NCBI GenBank assembly: GCA_026706935.1
Contig: JAPOXV010000013.1
Span: 1 to 64,000, forward strand
DNA from: Gammaproteobacteria bacterium
GTDB lineage: Bacteria > Pseudomonadota > Gammaproteobacteria > Pseudomonadales > Azotimanducaceae
DNA: 64,000 nucleotides
Direction of reading: 5' to 3'
Shown here: one piece after another, positions 55,274-64,000 of the stretch
How positions within the stretch are numbered: the first letter of the stretch is position 1
How the letters are laid out: every line of letters begins with the position of its first letter
Notes under the pieces: model-generated
Told to the model about the DNA's origin: nothing
What the model saw: the letters and a program-made list of their open reading frames with translations, nothing else
Database searches by the model: none
Program-made: the position numbers and the translations under genes

Positions 55274-55711
55274 AATCACTACCGATGCCTGATTTCTCTG
55301 ACTGCACACATATCGCTGCTCGTTTTTCACGACGCATTCGCGAAATGTTGGATGGCGGCGTTAGAACCGTATTTCGACCATTAACGACGTTCTCTAGTTA
55401 TATCGAGCCTGCCTATAGAGCCTCGTTGGCGCGACTAACGGGAGCACTCATCTCTCAAAGCGTAACGCCCTTTGCCAGAAAAGGGGGGCCATCCTGATTG
55501 GCGTGGCATGAATGGCGTCAAAGCGAAACTGAGAGGATTTTCAAGCTACAAATCATGGTATCGGAAGACCGAATATTGACGTCCCTGTTCCTCTTCGAAG
55601 ACGAGGTCACCTATGTGGTGTTGTTCCACGCCCAACACTACCTTGATTCCGCGTTGAATAGACACATTGCGAACTCACACTTTTCTGAGTAGCATTTCAG
55701 ACCGTTATTAA
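55274..55711. other. Stretch with two short unsupported open frames
   Basis: In this ~440-base stretch there are two adjacent plus-strand open frames (55285-55497 and 55498-55692). Neither shows a domain or a clear ribosome site; the second begins at TTG right after the first ends. They could be relics of a small gene. I do not call them genes. Confidence 0.3.
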
Positions 55712-55733
55712 AAGTAGCCACTAGTTGCTACTT
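55712..55733. promoter_or_regulatory. Inverted repeat upstream of phd-like gene
   Basis: AAGTAGC-CACTAGTT-GCTACTT has perfect 7-base arms and ends 8 bases before the ATG at 55742. Phd-type antitoxins autoregulate through palindromes in this position. Confidence 0.5.
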
Positions 55734-55741
55734 ATGTTGCC

Positions 55742-56035
55742 ATGAGATCGGTCGGGATCAAAGCCCTAAACAGCAAACTTAGTGCATACGTCCAACTGGC
55801 CGCATCTGGTGAAACGATACTGATCACTGACCGTGATCGCGTCGTTGCAGAACTCGGTCCGATACAACCTTCTCGAACGCCCGTCCTTGCGGACGCCTTC
55901 TTAGCGGATTTGGTAAGGTCTGGTGTAATGACACCACCATTGATGCCATCGACGACTCCACTAGATAAACCCCCACCGGTAGCAAGTTTCGATGATGTCA
56001 TGCGGGATTTGGACGAGAGTCGGGAAGATCGGTGA
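55742..56035 (+). CDS. Phd/YefM-type antitoxin
   Basis: A 97-residue antitoxin. The N-terminal MRSVGIKALNSKLSAYVQLA and the GETILITDRDRVVAELGPIQ strand are the Phd pattern, followed by a proline-rich hinge (LMPSTTPLDKPPPVAS) and an acidic tail (FDDVMRDLDESRED) that should wrap around the toxin. The stop overlaps the toxin start by four bases (56032-56035). An inverted repeat lies just upstream. Confidence 0.88.
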   Translation: MRSVGIKALNSKLSAYVQLAASGETILITDRDRVVAELGPIQPSRTPVLADAFLADLVRSGVMTPPLMPSTTPLDKPPPVASFDDVMRDLDESREDR

Positions 56036-56424
56036 TTTACGTCGACACCTCCGTGGCGTTAGCTTTATTACTCGCGGAAAGCCGGCGTCCTTCCGATAAC
56101 CTCTGGCACGAATCGTTAGTGTCAAGTCGTCTTCTAACGTACGAGCTATGGACCCGGCTGCACGTCTATGACATACAAGAAGTGCATCGAGACACCGCGC
56201 GTTTACTGATAGGTCGCGTGTCGCTTATTGAAATGACGCCTGCCGCGTTAGATTGGATTGTGGACTCAATTCCCATTGATGTAAATTTGCGAACGTTGGA
56301 TGCAATCCATATTGCAACGTGTGTATATCTGAGGAATGCTGGTCAAGAAATTTCACTCGCGTCCTACGATTTACGAATGAGTGCCGCTGCGACCTCTCTT
56401 AACATCCCACTATTTGATTCCTAG
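56032..56424 (+). CDS. PIN-domain toxin, paired with a Phd antitoxin
   Basis: A 130-residue PIN-domain toxin starting at GTG. Acidic residues are D5 in IYVDTSVALALLLAE, E38 in LLTYELWTRL, D90 in RTLDAIHIATCV and D113 in LASYDLRMSAA. The pairing of a PIN toxin with a Phd antitoxin is common. A hairpin lies 47 bases after its stop. No damage is seen. Confidence 0.9.
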   Translation: MIYVDTSVALALLLAESRRPSDNLWHESLVSSRLLTYELWTRLHVYDIQEVHRDTARLLIGRVSLIEMTPAALDWIVDSIPIDVNLRTLDAIHIATCVYLRNAGQEISLASYDLRMSAAATSLNIPLFDS

Positions 56425-56470
56425 ATTCGGCAGCACTATTTCGAAACAATGAGGTGTACCGATTTTTATC

Positions 56471-56492
56471 CACACTTTTTGATCAAAGTGTG
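56471..56492. terminator. Hairpin after the Phd/PIN operon
   Basis: CACACTTT-TTGATC-AAAGTGTG is a perfect 8-base stem with a 6-base loop, 47 bases after the toxin stop. It is a likely end-of-operon structure, but it lacks a T-tract. Confidence 0.45.
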
Positions 56493-56819
56493 AGCGCTAA
56501 TTTCGTTGATTTGAGACCAGGAATCGCTTGCATTCTGCGTCGGCGCATTACAGACGGACGATACAAAATCATCGTTCGCTGTTTTCGTTCACGATGAGCG
56601 GCCCATTCGGACTTGCGTGTCGGCACGGACTCGCTGGAACGCACTCGAACGAGATTTAAACTACCAAATTAACTCGTAATCGTGGTTCTTTCCACCTAGT
56701 TTCGCCTATCCAAGATCGGATCACGGTGCACGACCGAGACATAGCCAGACCAATCGAGTGTGTGTCACGTTCGTCTATACCGGATTAGATCAAACAGACC
56801 GTCCGTGATTTTGGTTCTC

Positions 56820-56841
56820 TTATCCCCAAGATTGGGGATAA
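56820..56841. other. Isolated strong hairpin in gene-free DNA
   Basis: TTATCCCCA-AGAT-TGGGGATAA is a perfect 9-base stem with a 4-base loop. An AT-rich tract (ATTTATTGATTTTT) follows at 56840-56854. It stands ~400 bases from the nearest gene upstream and ~315 from the next. It could be the terminator of a non-coding RNA or a protein-binding palindrome. Confidence 0.45.
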
Positions 56842-57156
56842 TTTATTGATTTTTAAAGTTATTCTTTATCGTTTAACTACGTTTGAGAGGAATCTCCTCG
56901 CTAACGAGAGAGTGTGTCGCTCTGTATATCAGTTGACGCGACACCCTTGCATGCAGGAATTCAATAAACCCCGAAATCCATAGCTATCAGTTTCTAACGC
57001 CTGCACGACGATTTTCAAGCATCGCCGGAACGCGATTGAACTGCGCACAGCGGTTGATGGTTGATAGGGGCACGGTGTGGTAAGCGCGTTTGATGACCTG
57101 CCAAAAACTAGATTCGTTGGTTTCTTACCGAATTAGTCCTATGGTAGTTTGAGTTT

Positions 57157-57777
57157 TTGTCGAACCTAAGAATTCAACGACTGATCGGCTGCTTAGCGTT
57201 TGCCTTCCCATTGGCGCTGTTACTCGTAGTGAGCATTAGAGGACTCGAAATACCTCACTCACTTAGTGCTTACTACTACACGCCAGTAAGACCAGTGTTC
57301 GTCGCCTTCTTGATCGCCATTGGAACGCTATTAATCGTCTATCGCGCCGACAAAACAGAAAGGCGTCTTAGCAACGTCTACGGTCTAGCCGTTATCTGTC
57401 TAGCGCTAGTCCCCACGAAGGTATGCGTGACACCTACCGATTGCTTCGATTCGACGATCTTATTTGCTTCTCGATGGGTGCACTATCCTGCTGCTGCGAT
57501 ATTCTTCTTGGGTGCGGCGTGTCATTCCCGCTACCTATTTTCTCGAACCGATCGTCGAAGACTAAGCGTGATCTTCAAGAGGCTGGGCGATTTCTTGTTT
57601 TTTCTGATCGGGGTTCTCGTGTTACTCGTATTGACAAAATGGAGTAAAGGAACGCCGCTTATTTTTTGCGTACAGATGTTGATGGTATGGCTGTTCGCAC
57701 TGTCGTGGTTATTAAAAGGATACTTGAGTTCCAACTCGGAACATTTGTGTCAAGTGAGTTCAGCGAAAACACACTGA
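57157..57777 (+). CDS. Membrane protein of unknown function
   Basis: A 206-residue inner-membrane protein with about six hydrophobic helices, starting at TTG. The first lumenal loop SLSAYYYTPVRPVFVAFLIA matches a family of bacterial membrane proteins with a conserved S-x-S-x-Y-Y-Y-T motif and no known role. CVTPTDCFDSTILFASRWVH near the middle may be a metal or lipid site. The start codon is poorly supported; no ribosome site is clear. Confidence 0.65.
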   Translation: MSNLRIQRLIGCLAFAFPLALLLVVSIRGLEIPHSLSAYYYTPVRPVFVAFLIAIGTLLIVYRADKTERRLSNVYGLAVICLALVPTKVCVTPTDCFDSTILFASRWVHYPAAAIFFLGAACHSRYLFSRTDRRRLSVIFKRLGDFLFFLIGVLVLLVLTKWSKGTPLIFCVQMLMVWLFALSWLLKGYLSSNSEHLCQVSSAKTH

Positions 57778-58004
57778 CCTGATTTCTCCTTCACTCCGGG
57801 TCTCGCCTCCTTTGGGAAGGCGCTTTCCTCGCTTTCATGAACGCGACCTTACCCGTTCGCTAGCATTTCTACAAGTTTCATTAGGCGCTGGTAACGGGTG
57901 AGAGTGCTCGGATTAGGCCGACACTCGATTCCTCATACGGGATATCCCGGTTCGCTTCCAACGACGAGATTCCTAGTTGCAGCGTTCCAGTATATTGGTC
58001 GACT

Positions 58005-59315
58005 TCACGATTCGTCCACTAAAGCAAGTTGCGTGAGTGCACGCAACGCGGCTTTACCAATCTCCCCTTCATCCTGACTGGCAATCTCGAAATGTCGTTT
58101 TGCTTCAGATATGTCACCTTCCACGAGAGCAAAGCCACCTAGCTTGTAGCTTGCGATTGGCGTTTGATACAAGCGATTACTTTGACGAAAGTCGTCTCGA
58201 GCGCGACCTGAATCGTCGAGCGCATCAAATGACAATCCGCGGCCGAGATAGTGAGCGAAATAGTCCGCGTTACGATGAATCGCAACAGTGTAGGATAGAA
58301 CGGCCTCTGAGTGCTTACCTTGGCTCGCCAAGATGTCGCCTCGAATTCCATGGAACAAGGACTCACGCGGTTGGAGATCGATCGCTTGATCGATGAAATG
58401 CAGAGCATTTGATGTACTCGTGCGCATGCTTTCACGAGCTTGGTCCGCAAGGTCATAAGCTTCACGGTCGTCGAATAGTGACCGCATGTGCACTTGAAAG
58501 CTCGCCTGCGCTAGATCGCCACCTGGCGGGTATTCAAGCAAAGCCGCGCGATTGTTCACTACCCGTTCCTCTGAAGGAGGATGAGTCGCGAAGAGTCCAC
58601 CTAACCAACTTACTCGTCGATCTGCATTCATCGCGACGAATTTCTCCTGCAGTGAAACAGCAGCTGCGGTGTCGTAGCCTGCCTTGTGCAAGTACTTAAT
58701 ACCGAAATAGTCAGCCTCGCGTTCTTCATCGCGGTCAAATTTTCGACTCGCCAAATATCGACCGACATTCGATGCAGCAACTATCGCGCGTTCGTGCTTC
58801 GAATCGTCGACCGCAGACTCTACCCCGAGACTCAGTAATTCCATCAATAATTCTCGTTGAATCTCGTTCACACCGTGCTTGGCCGCCGCATGAACGATCT
58901 CGTGAGCGAGTATCGCCGCTAGTTCTGCGCCATTTTCAAGTTCAACTAACAGACCCCGGTGAATCCCAATCTTGCCGCCAGGCAAAGCCCAAGCATTCGG
59001 CGTACTGTCGTTAACCACGACGAATTCATACGGTAGTTTGCGGTCACTATGTACGACAAGCCGCTGCCCCACGGCTTTAACGTATTTCGCTGGGAGGTCA
59101 TCGACTTCATACAATCCGCCCACCATCTGTTGCACTTGTCCATATTGGCTTTCACCGAGGGCGATTTCATCTGCAATCGAGAGCAATGAAACTTCGCGTA
59201 TACCGGATACCGGATTTACTGCACAACCGACGACGGTGGTGAGGCATATCACCAGCAATACGAAATGCGTGTAATGCCTGCGACGCAATTGACGCGAAAG
59301 TGCGTCATTTCTCAT
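58005..59315 (-). CDS. M48-family metalloprotease lipoprotein (BepA-like)
   Basis: A 436-residue protein with a lipobox (LTTVVGCAVNP, C31) after a signal segment. NAWALPGGKIGIHRGLL and AILAHEIVHAAAKHG (HExxH at 138-142) with EREADYFGIKYL as third zinc ligand mark an M48 protease. The C-terminal ~150 residues are helical with TPR-like repeats (YDLADQARESMRTSTSNALHF and HSEAVLSYTVAIHRN). The layout is that of BepA/YfgC, an outer-membrane protein quality control protease. ATG at 59315 is chosen over TTG at 59339 because the signal sequence fits. Confidence 0.88.
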   Translation of the reverse strand: MRNDALSRQLRRRHYTHFVLLVICLTTVVGCAVNPVSGIREVSLLSIADEIALGESQYGQVQQMVGGLYEVDDLPAKYVKAVGQRLVVHSDRKLPYEFVVVNDSTPNAWALPGGKIGIHRGLLVELENGAELAAILAHEIVHAAAKHGVNEIQRELLMELLSLGVESAVDDSKHERAIVAASNVGRYLASRKFDRDEEREADYFGIKYLHKAGYDTAAAVSLQEKFVAMNADRRVSWLGGLFATHPPSEERVVNNRAALLEYPPGGDLAQASFQVHMRSLFDDREAYDLADQARESMRTSTSNALHFIDQAIDLQPRESLFHGIRGDILASQGKHSEAVLSYTVAIHRNADYFAHYLGRGLSFDALDDSGRARDDFRQSNRLYQTPIASYKLGGFALVEGDISEAKRHFEIASQDEGEIGKAALRALTQLALVDES

Positions 59316-59541
59316 GATAAACCGCTTTTTAGTAAACAACTAATCTTGCTACCAAGAATGAATCTGGAAACGAGCCTACTCTAGTCTTAACTTAAGCACA
59401 CCACTAGGAATATTGACCGTGCGTTTCAAGTAGACTATCGAGAATCTTTATATCACACGGGTCCAATATAGATACCCAAAATGTACCTGCACCTAACTTC
59501 ATTCGTCATCAACAATCTAGCGTCGTTACCAGAGTAACACG

Positions 59542-60993
59542 GTGGCCTTTTTTACTCACAGATTGAGACTTACGAAAAATCCCACATCAAAGCAATTACG
59601 TGCGAGCGTAGGGCTCGCATGCTTAGTCGCGTTTGGAAACGTCGATGCCGAACCTACGACTATACAGCCGAACGAATGTTCCATCGCGGCATCAACGCAC
59701 GCTTCCGATCAGACTATTGTGATCGGTCGGCTGTTAGGAAACCCTACCACGACTGATCGAGCGATCCTCATTAAAGGTAGTGTAATTTGGCGGATAGGTA
59801 CTTTCGCGGAAATGCGATCACTCTCGCCGAGCGCGGGCACGATTGAATGCAAAGATAGCTACATCTCACCAGGATTCGTTAACGCGCACGAACATCCCCC
59901 ATACAGCGCTGGCAAACCTGGTCCAAACGTTCTACCCGTGTACGAAAATCGCTATCAATGGCAAGGAAGAGCGGGTGATCAGTACAAGGAAATTGCGTTC
60001 TCACGTGTTGAAAACGACGCGCAACTTTATTGGGTTGAGTTACGCCATCTACTCGCCGGTACTACCACGATGGCAGGGAATGGAGCAGTACCTGGACTAG
60101 TGAAGAACGTAGGTACCGGCGATAAGACCGACGGGTTCGTTTATCAAGCCGATATGAAGACGTTCCCTTTTCCACAAGCGATCGATGCGTTCAAAAAGCT
60201 GCCTTGGCCTTATCAAGGTCCGTCAATTGAACCGGAGCTCACTGACGGTGCTGACGTAACAAGCGCATACGTACCGCACATCGCGGAAGGAACGGACAAA
60301 ATCTCGCGCCTCGAAGCGGAATTCTTCCTTGACTTCGTTGAGGAGAACCCCGGGCGTCGTTACGCAATGATCCACGGCGTTGGTCTGAGTAGTTCAAGTG
60401 TGCCAAGAATGCAGTCCCTTGACGTTACGCTTGTGTGGTCACCCCGATCAAATCTATCACTATACGGCGCAACTGTGGACTTATCTCACTTATTCGAAAA
60501 CGATGTACGCGTTGCGCTTAGCACGGATTGGTCATATTCAGGTTCGTACAACATGCTCGAATCGTTTCGTTGTGCTCGCTACGTTGCCGAGAATCAGCGG
60601 CACGGTAGATTATCAGCGCAAAATCTCTGGCAGATGGCGACCGAAAACGGTGCTTATGCACTTAATCTGGAACAATCTGTCGGTTCGTTAGAGCCTGGTT
60701 TTGCTGCAGACTTGGTGATACTACGAGCTAGGTCCGATAAACTCTATGACGATCTGGTGTCGTCCGGCGTTTCCGACGTCGTCGCGACATTCGTCGATGG
60801 GAAGTTGGTATCCGGCAATTCGAAGGCGTTCGATCTTAGCGAACTGCCACCTTCATGTGCCAATCGTGTTGGAGACCACTTCGTCTGCGACGATTTAACC
60901 GCGAGGAATTTCACTTGGGAGCAACTCTTGACCGAGAACGAATCAGCAGTGCCGTTATTCAATACGACCGGTCAAGCGAAGTGTGAATATTGA
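59542..60993 (+). CDS. Exported amidohydrolase
   Basis: A 483-residue amidohydrolase with an N-terminal signal peptide (LRASVGLACLVAFGNVDAEP). SPGFVNAHEHPPYSAG holds the HxH metal site, RYAMIHGVGLS a further histidine and ALSTDWSYSGSYN the aspartate. The C-terminal SVGSLEPGFAADLVILRAR is typical of cytosine-deaminase-like enzymes. It would deaminate or hydrolyse a ring or amide compound outside the cytoplasm. GTG start. It is divergent from the M48 protease gene and convergent with a decayed M48 gene. Confidence 0.85.
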   Translation: MAFFTHRLRLTKNPTSKQLRASVGLACLVAFGNVDAEPTTIQPNECSIAASTHASDQTIVIGRLLGNPTTTDRAILIKGSVIWRIGTFAEMRSLSPSAGTIECKDSYISPGFVNAHEHPPYSAGKPGPNVLPVYENRYQWQGRAGDQYKEIAFSRVENDAQLYWVELRHLLAGTTTMAGNGAVPGLVKNVGTGDKTDGFVYQADMKTFPFPQAIDAFKKLPWPYQGPSIEPELTDGADVTSAYVPHIAEGTDKISRLEAEFFLDFVEENPGRRYAMIHGVGLSSSSVPRMQSLDVTLVWSPRSNLSLYGATVDLSHLFENDVRVALSTDWSYSGSYNMLESFRCARYVAENQRHGRLSAQNLWQMATENGAYALNLEQSVGSLEPGFAADLVILRARSDKLYDDLVSSGVSDVVATFVDGKLVSGNSKAFDLSELPPSCANRVGDHFVCDDLTARNFTWEQLLTENESAVPLFNTTGQAKCEY

Positions 60994-61580
60994 AATTCAG
61001 TGTTCGTTCCGCTACATTGACTGGCTCGATCTCTTGATTTGGAACAAGCGGGAGACGCGACTGAAGTTTCGCCGGAATCTCAGCGATAGTCGCTTCAATA
61101 TTCGGTACACGATCTTCAATATCGAAGTGTGTCGCCGAGAACGTCTCGTTCCCTGGCATGTGTCGCCAAAAAGGTAATACTTGGTCAATCCCGATACCTG
61201 CTCGCTCAAGTAAATAAAGGCTTAGATAGTCAGCTTCCTTCCCATGTTGCAAGGCGAGCATGCTAGAAGCGACCTTACCTGATGCGGCTGCAGAGACCTC
61301 GACGACGTCACCTAGTATTTAAACATTCTCTCCGCCTAACGCGGCAGCGAATGCGAGTGGTAATAACAATGCTGTCATAGCCGCACCGACGACGACACCT
61401 CCGATAATCTCGTTTCGCATTCTCTTTGACCCGTTCTGATTCAATATGTGGGCTAATTGATGTGCGATTGCAATCTTGGTTTCATCGTCGGAATGCGTGA
61501 GATCCAGAAGGGCGTTTGAAACGCATGTTGCGAAATCAAGCCTTCCTTCAGCACCCTGACCAAGAACAAGACTTCCTCGA
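60959..61580 (-). pseudogene. Decayed M48-family metalloprotease gene
   Basis: One minus-strand frame reads as a worn M48 protease: LLDLTHSDDETKIAIAHQLA, with HExxH changed to HQLAH (codon 61457-61459), then a hydrophobic glycine/alanine-rich stretch, an in-frame TAA at 61319-61321, and after it GKEADYLSLYLLERAGIGID with the third zinc ligand, then IEDRVPNIEATIAEIPAKL and the typical LPLVPN end. Upstream another stop (near 61578) breaks the start. The intact family region THPSTxxR is also changed. The last 35 bases overlap the amidohydrolase end. Confidence 0.8.
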
Positions 61581-62056
61581 CGTCACTATCGTCCTGTCGA
61601 GCTAAAACAAACTGAATGCGTCTGAAGTCGGACCGAGTTCGTAACCGTTCGAATTCAAGCAAACTCAAGATTGCGCGCGCGACTATTACGGCAACAAGAA
61701 GTCAGTGCGTTTCAGTTTACTATGAAAATAGAACATTAGATACACCAAGATCTGTAAAAACGCTTTCTGTTAGAATGTCACTATATCGCTACTCTGTATC
61801 AATGTAAGTCGCTATAGTGTCACGATTTAGTCGGCGGCATTACAGAATAGTGATATTTTGACCACTAGATTCGTTAACGCGTTCCTGAACTGAGGACGTC
61901 GTAGTTAGCGGAAGGTGTAAAGGTGCGACGTACATACGGCGCTCCGCTAAATCGCATCTTTGAAGACAAAGAAGCGAATATCTAAGTGTGGTCGATTGTT
62001 GCGCAATTCGAGAATTGTGCACGTGAATGGATTGATCTTAGCGAGAGGGTTCTGTT
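61581..62056. other. Gene-free stretch
   Basis: The left part overlaps a minus-strand open frame (to 61668) that may be the broken start of the M48 relic. CACTATA (61779-61785) and TATAGTG (61813-61819) form an inverted repeat with a long loop. No gene is seen. Confidence 0.4.
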
Positions 62057-62362
62057 TTGGCGTTTCGACGAATGGCCGAACAAGCACGCCTTCCGTCAAC
62101 TCAAGCCGCAATATACGTTGAAATTGAAAAATTGCTCGCGGTGTTGCGACATCGATCGAATCGAGACAAACTCGACGACCATAAGTTTCTCATGGCCGGA
62201 TCGATGCTCGAGCGCTGGAAGTGGAATTCTCAACTAATTCGGGACGAGGAACTCAGGGAATTTCTTGCAAAGGCACAACAGCTAGTAAGTGAGATTCATG
62301 CAGTCGATAGCGAGACCAAGCAGCGTGACGCAATGAAATCGAAGCGTTCGCGATCGGAATAA
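62057..62362 (+). CDS. Small hypothetical protein
   Basis: A 101-residue hydrophilic, helical protein (IEKLLAVLRHRSNRDKLDDH; REFLAKAQQLVSEIHAVDS) with no recognised domain. The frame starts at TTG with GAGAGGG upstream; an ATG at 62072 is an alternative. It stands in a gene-poor region and might be a relic of a larger element. Confidence is low because only the open frame and composition support it. Confidence 0.4.
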   Translation: MAFRRMAEQARLPSTQAAIYVEIEKLLAVLRHRSNRDKLDDHKFLMAGSMLERWKWNSQLIRDEELREFLAKAQQLVSEIHAVDSETKQRDAMKSKRSRSE

Positions 62363-63276
62363 CTCTACTACAAATCCAGACCTCCTACTGGGCTATACAC
62401 TACATCACAAATCGCAATCGATCGAAGCAGACTGGTACTTAGGCGGGGTACATTGAGTTGCTCGCTAAACGCCGTCACTCTTGCGTACGGTTGCACAGCA
62501 TTTTGCTCGACGAACGTCGTAGCCTCGATCGATAGCACGTGCGATGAAATAGACACTTACGACACCAATCACACGTTTAAATCTCGATTTCGTGATATTC
62601 TCGTTACTAGAAAACAATACAAAGCAACAAGATGAAGACTTTTGTCCAAATATAATCCGAATTGATATAAGTATGAGTCTGTGTCGGTCGGCTCCTACGT
62701 GCTCTAACAAAGGAAACACGCACGAGGTAGGCACGTGTCGAACGACGTCCATCCATTAACGGATTTACCGGTAATTAAGTTCATTCGATCCGGTGTATTG
62801 ACATCCGATAGAAGCATGTCGGAGTCTATCACGGTAGTAGGTATTTCTAGCTTCAAATCGCTGTGCTATACCACCGCATCGACCGAACGCATCGACGGAA
62901 CGCATCGAGTGCGATTGATCTGACTAGCTAGGCGCAAATAGTCACTCACGCAGCCATGACATTTAGAGGCTGCTCGATTCCCCAATTTCGCATCGTTGGT
63001 GCATTTGATGCGGTAGCCGCACGCGTGCGCTCTATCGAGATTGCGATTTCGTTAATAACGGACGAGCTCAGCCTCCTCTACCGTTCGTATATCCAAGAAT
63101 CACTTGTACGAGCTCCGCGGTCATCGGGAACGCCATTGGGCGTTGATCCTGCGTGAACGTACTCCCTAACGATATGCATATCTGCATGCTCAACGCTCTC
63201 TCGCGGACCGCTGCGTTGCTATCCGACAGCTTCACACCAACACACATCGAAACCAACGTTTTTAAGAGAAGGCAGG
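62363..63276. other. Gene-free stretch upstream of the cadherin-like gene
   Basis: Over 900 bases without a supportable gene. A perfect 12-base palindrome, GATATGCATATC, lies at 63171-63182, 94 bases before the next start codon. Short open frames here show no motif. AAGGCAGG just before 63277 is the ribosome site of the next gene. Confidence 0.45.
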
Positions 63277-64000
63277 ATGCCTAAACGTACGACATTGAAT
63301 CAGCGACCAATAGGCACGATGCTGTTGGCGCTGGCGGTTTTATTCGCGTTCCAAACGAACGGTCAGTTTGACTTCTCGAGATCAGTTGACGTTGCCTGGA
63401 ACGAACAACACGGACTAGAAGGTGCGACCGGTGGCGCATCATTGGACAGCCTAAATACAAGAGTCGACGATGCGCTGGCGGACGCGACCGACACGACGCT
63501 TTGCTACGTACTGTCAGGCACCCCAACCAATGCCCTGACATTTAATGCGTCCTCTGCCTCGTGTTCAATACCTGCAACCGCAGATAGCTCTGCGAAAGCA
63601 GGAAAACGAAGTGTCAGCCCGAATTGGCTCGCTTTGAAGAGCGGCCAACATGTTGACTACGAACGAGGTGCGAAGCAGCTTCTGACGATCACCGGATACG
63701 ACGCTACAGGCGAAGAACAGTCTAGACTTGAAGTAACCTTAGTCGTGACTGACTACAACGAGCGTCCTCTCTTAATCCAGCCTTCTAGTCAATAAAAAAC
63801 TCACTATTGGCAACCTGACGACTCGGTGACGCTTCTGGTTTCAGATCTGTTTCGCGATCCAGACGGCGCACCCGTCCAATTCGACCTTTCAGACGTCTCC
63901 ACTGACGTTTGGGTGTGCGATACCGCGAATGCGGGTGATTTCACACTAGAAGAAGCGCCGGATATCCCAACACGAGCGCTAGGACCGGGTTCGGCAGTCT
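63277..64000 (+). pseudogene. Cadherin-like secreted protein gene with in-frame stop, runs off the edge
   Basis: A secreted protein starting MPKRTTLNQRPIGTMLLALA with a signal peptide and good ribosome site. After ~50 residues it enters repeats of the cadherin-like type (LLTITGYDATGEEQSRLEVT, VTDYNERP). The frame stops at TAA (63793-63795) but continues open in the same frame to the window end, with THYWQPDDSVTLLVSDLFRD then PDGAPVQFDLSD, the expected next cadherin-like domain. So a nonsense mutation, readthrough or sequencing error breaks a longer gene. Such proteins are large and act in adhesion or cell contact. Confidence 0.7.

Larger units (their letters stand above)
56425..57156. other. 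Gene-free stretch with two strong hairpins
   Basis: Over 700 bases without a supportable gene on either strand. Two hairpins, at 56471-56492 and 56820-56841, are listed separately. The right end should hold the promoter of the membrane protein gene at 57157. No tRNA or repeat array was recognised. Confidence 0.5.

Noticed and set aside
55285-55692. Two adjacent short plus-strand frames between abiE and phd/PIN
   Set aside because: No domain and no ribosome site; possibly relics, but not supportable as genes.
62735-63256. Short frames on both strands before the cadherin-like gene
   Set aside because: None has a motif; they overlap each other and the composition is not protein-like.
1-64000. 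tRNA, rRNA and CRISPR arrays
   Set aside because: I looked for tRNA T-arm patterns in the gaps and for regular direct repeats and saw none; a dedicated tRNA or CRISPR scan was not possible.

Overview
This window looks like part of the chromosome of a marine-type gammaproteobacterium. The evidence is the Gram-negative lipid A gene lpxC, a dusA-type tRNA dihydrouridine synthase, and the gammaproteobacterial order rpsA-ihfB-lapA. It also carries malate synthase G and many phytanoyl-CoA-dioxygenase-like (PhyH), CoA-transferase and amidohydrolase genes. Toxin-antitoxin loci and gene relics are dense, and a cadherin-like secreted protein begins at the right edge; this mix would suit a host-associated (for example sponge) symbiont, but that is inference. 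No tRNA, rRNA, CRISPR array or complete insertion sequence was seen.

Layout. 0-1.3 kb: a FitAB/VapBC-type toxin-antitoxin pair and a gene-free stretch. 1.3-10.8 kb: core and catabolic genes (WYL regulator, homocysteine methyltransferase-like, malate synthase G, thiolase-like protein, RDD protein, two divergent PhyH proteins, dicarboxylate/amino-acid symporter). 11-12.6 kb: an accessory islet with a TIR-like/DUF2188 gene pair and an antitoxin whose toxin is gone. 12.7-16.8 kb: a MacAB-like tripartite export operon whose adaptor carries a Spy/CpxP-like insertion, plus a lipoprotein. 16.9-22.2 kb: an amidohydrolase and a heterodimeric ABC exporter. 22.5-26 kb: PhyH, class III CoA-transferase and a TcuA-like flavoprotein, probably one catabolic module. 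26.4-30.7 kb: an RND efflux adaptor and pump.

31.2-38.7 kb holds the most striking structure. Downstream of rpsA-ihfB-lapA, in the same direction, lie six divergent tandem paralogues of a Yip1-type membrane protein, where lapB would normally stand. 38.9-43.8 kb is a decay zone: a TnpB relic, an intact VapBC pair, a TIR-domain remnant, a serine hydrolase, a frameshifted zeta-toxin-like ATPase and a further relic. 43.8-49.3 kb has a tight operon of two glycosyltransferases and a DUF547 protein, facing a DedA-flavoprotein disulfide-reductase fusion. 49.3-53.4 kb contains an outer-membrane protein pair, lpxC, dusA and a TerB-like gene. 53.6-56.4 kb has an AbiE toxin-antitoxin system and a Phd/PIN pair, each with an inverted repeat just upstream. 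56.4-63.3 kb is gene-poor, with a membrane protein, an M48 protease lipoprotein, an exported amidohydrolase and a decayed second M48 gene. The window ends inside a cadherin-like secreted protein gene interrupted by an in-frame stop.

Overall, housekeeping blocks alternate with islets of toxin-antitoxin genes and degraded genes. All function calls come from reading motifs; no database search was run.
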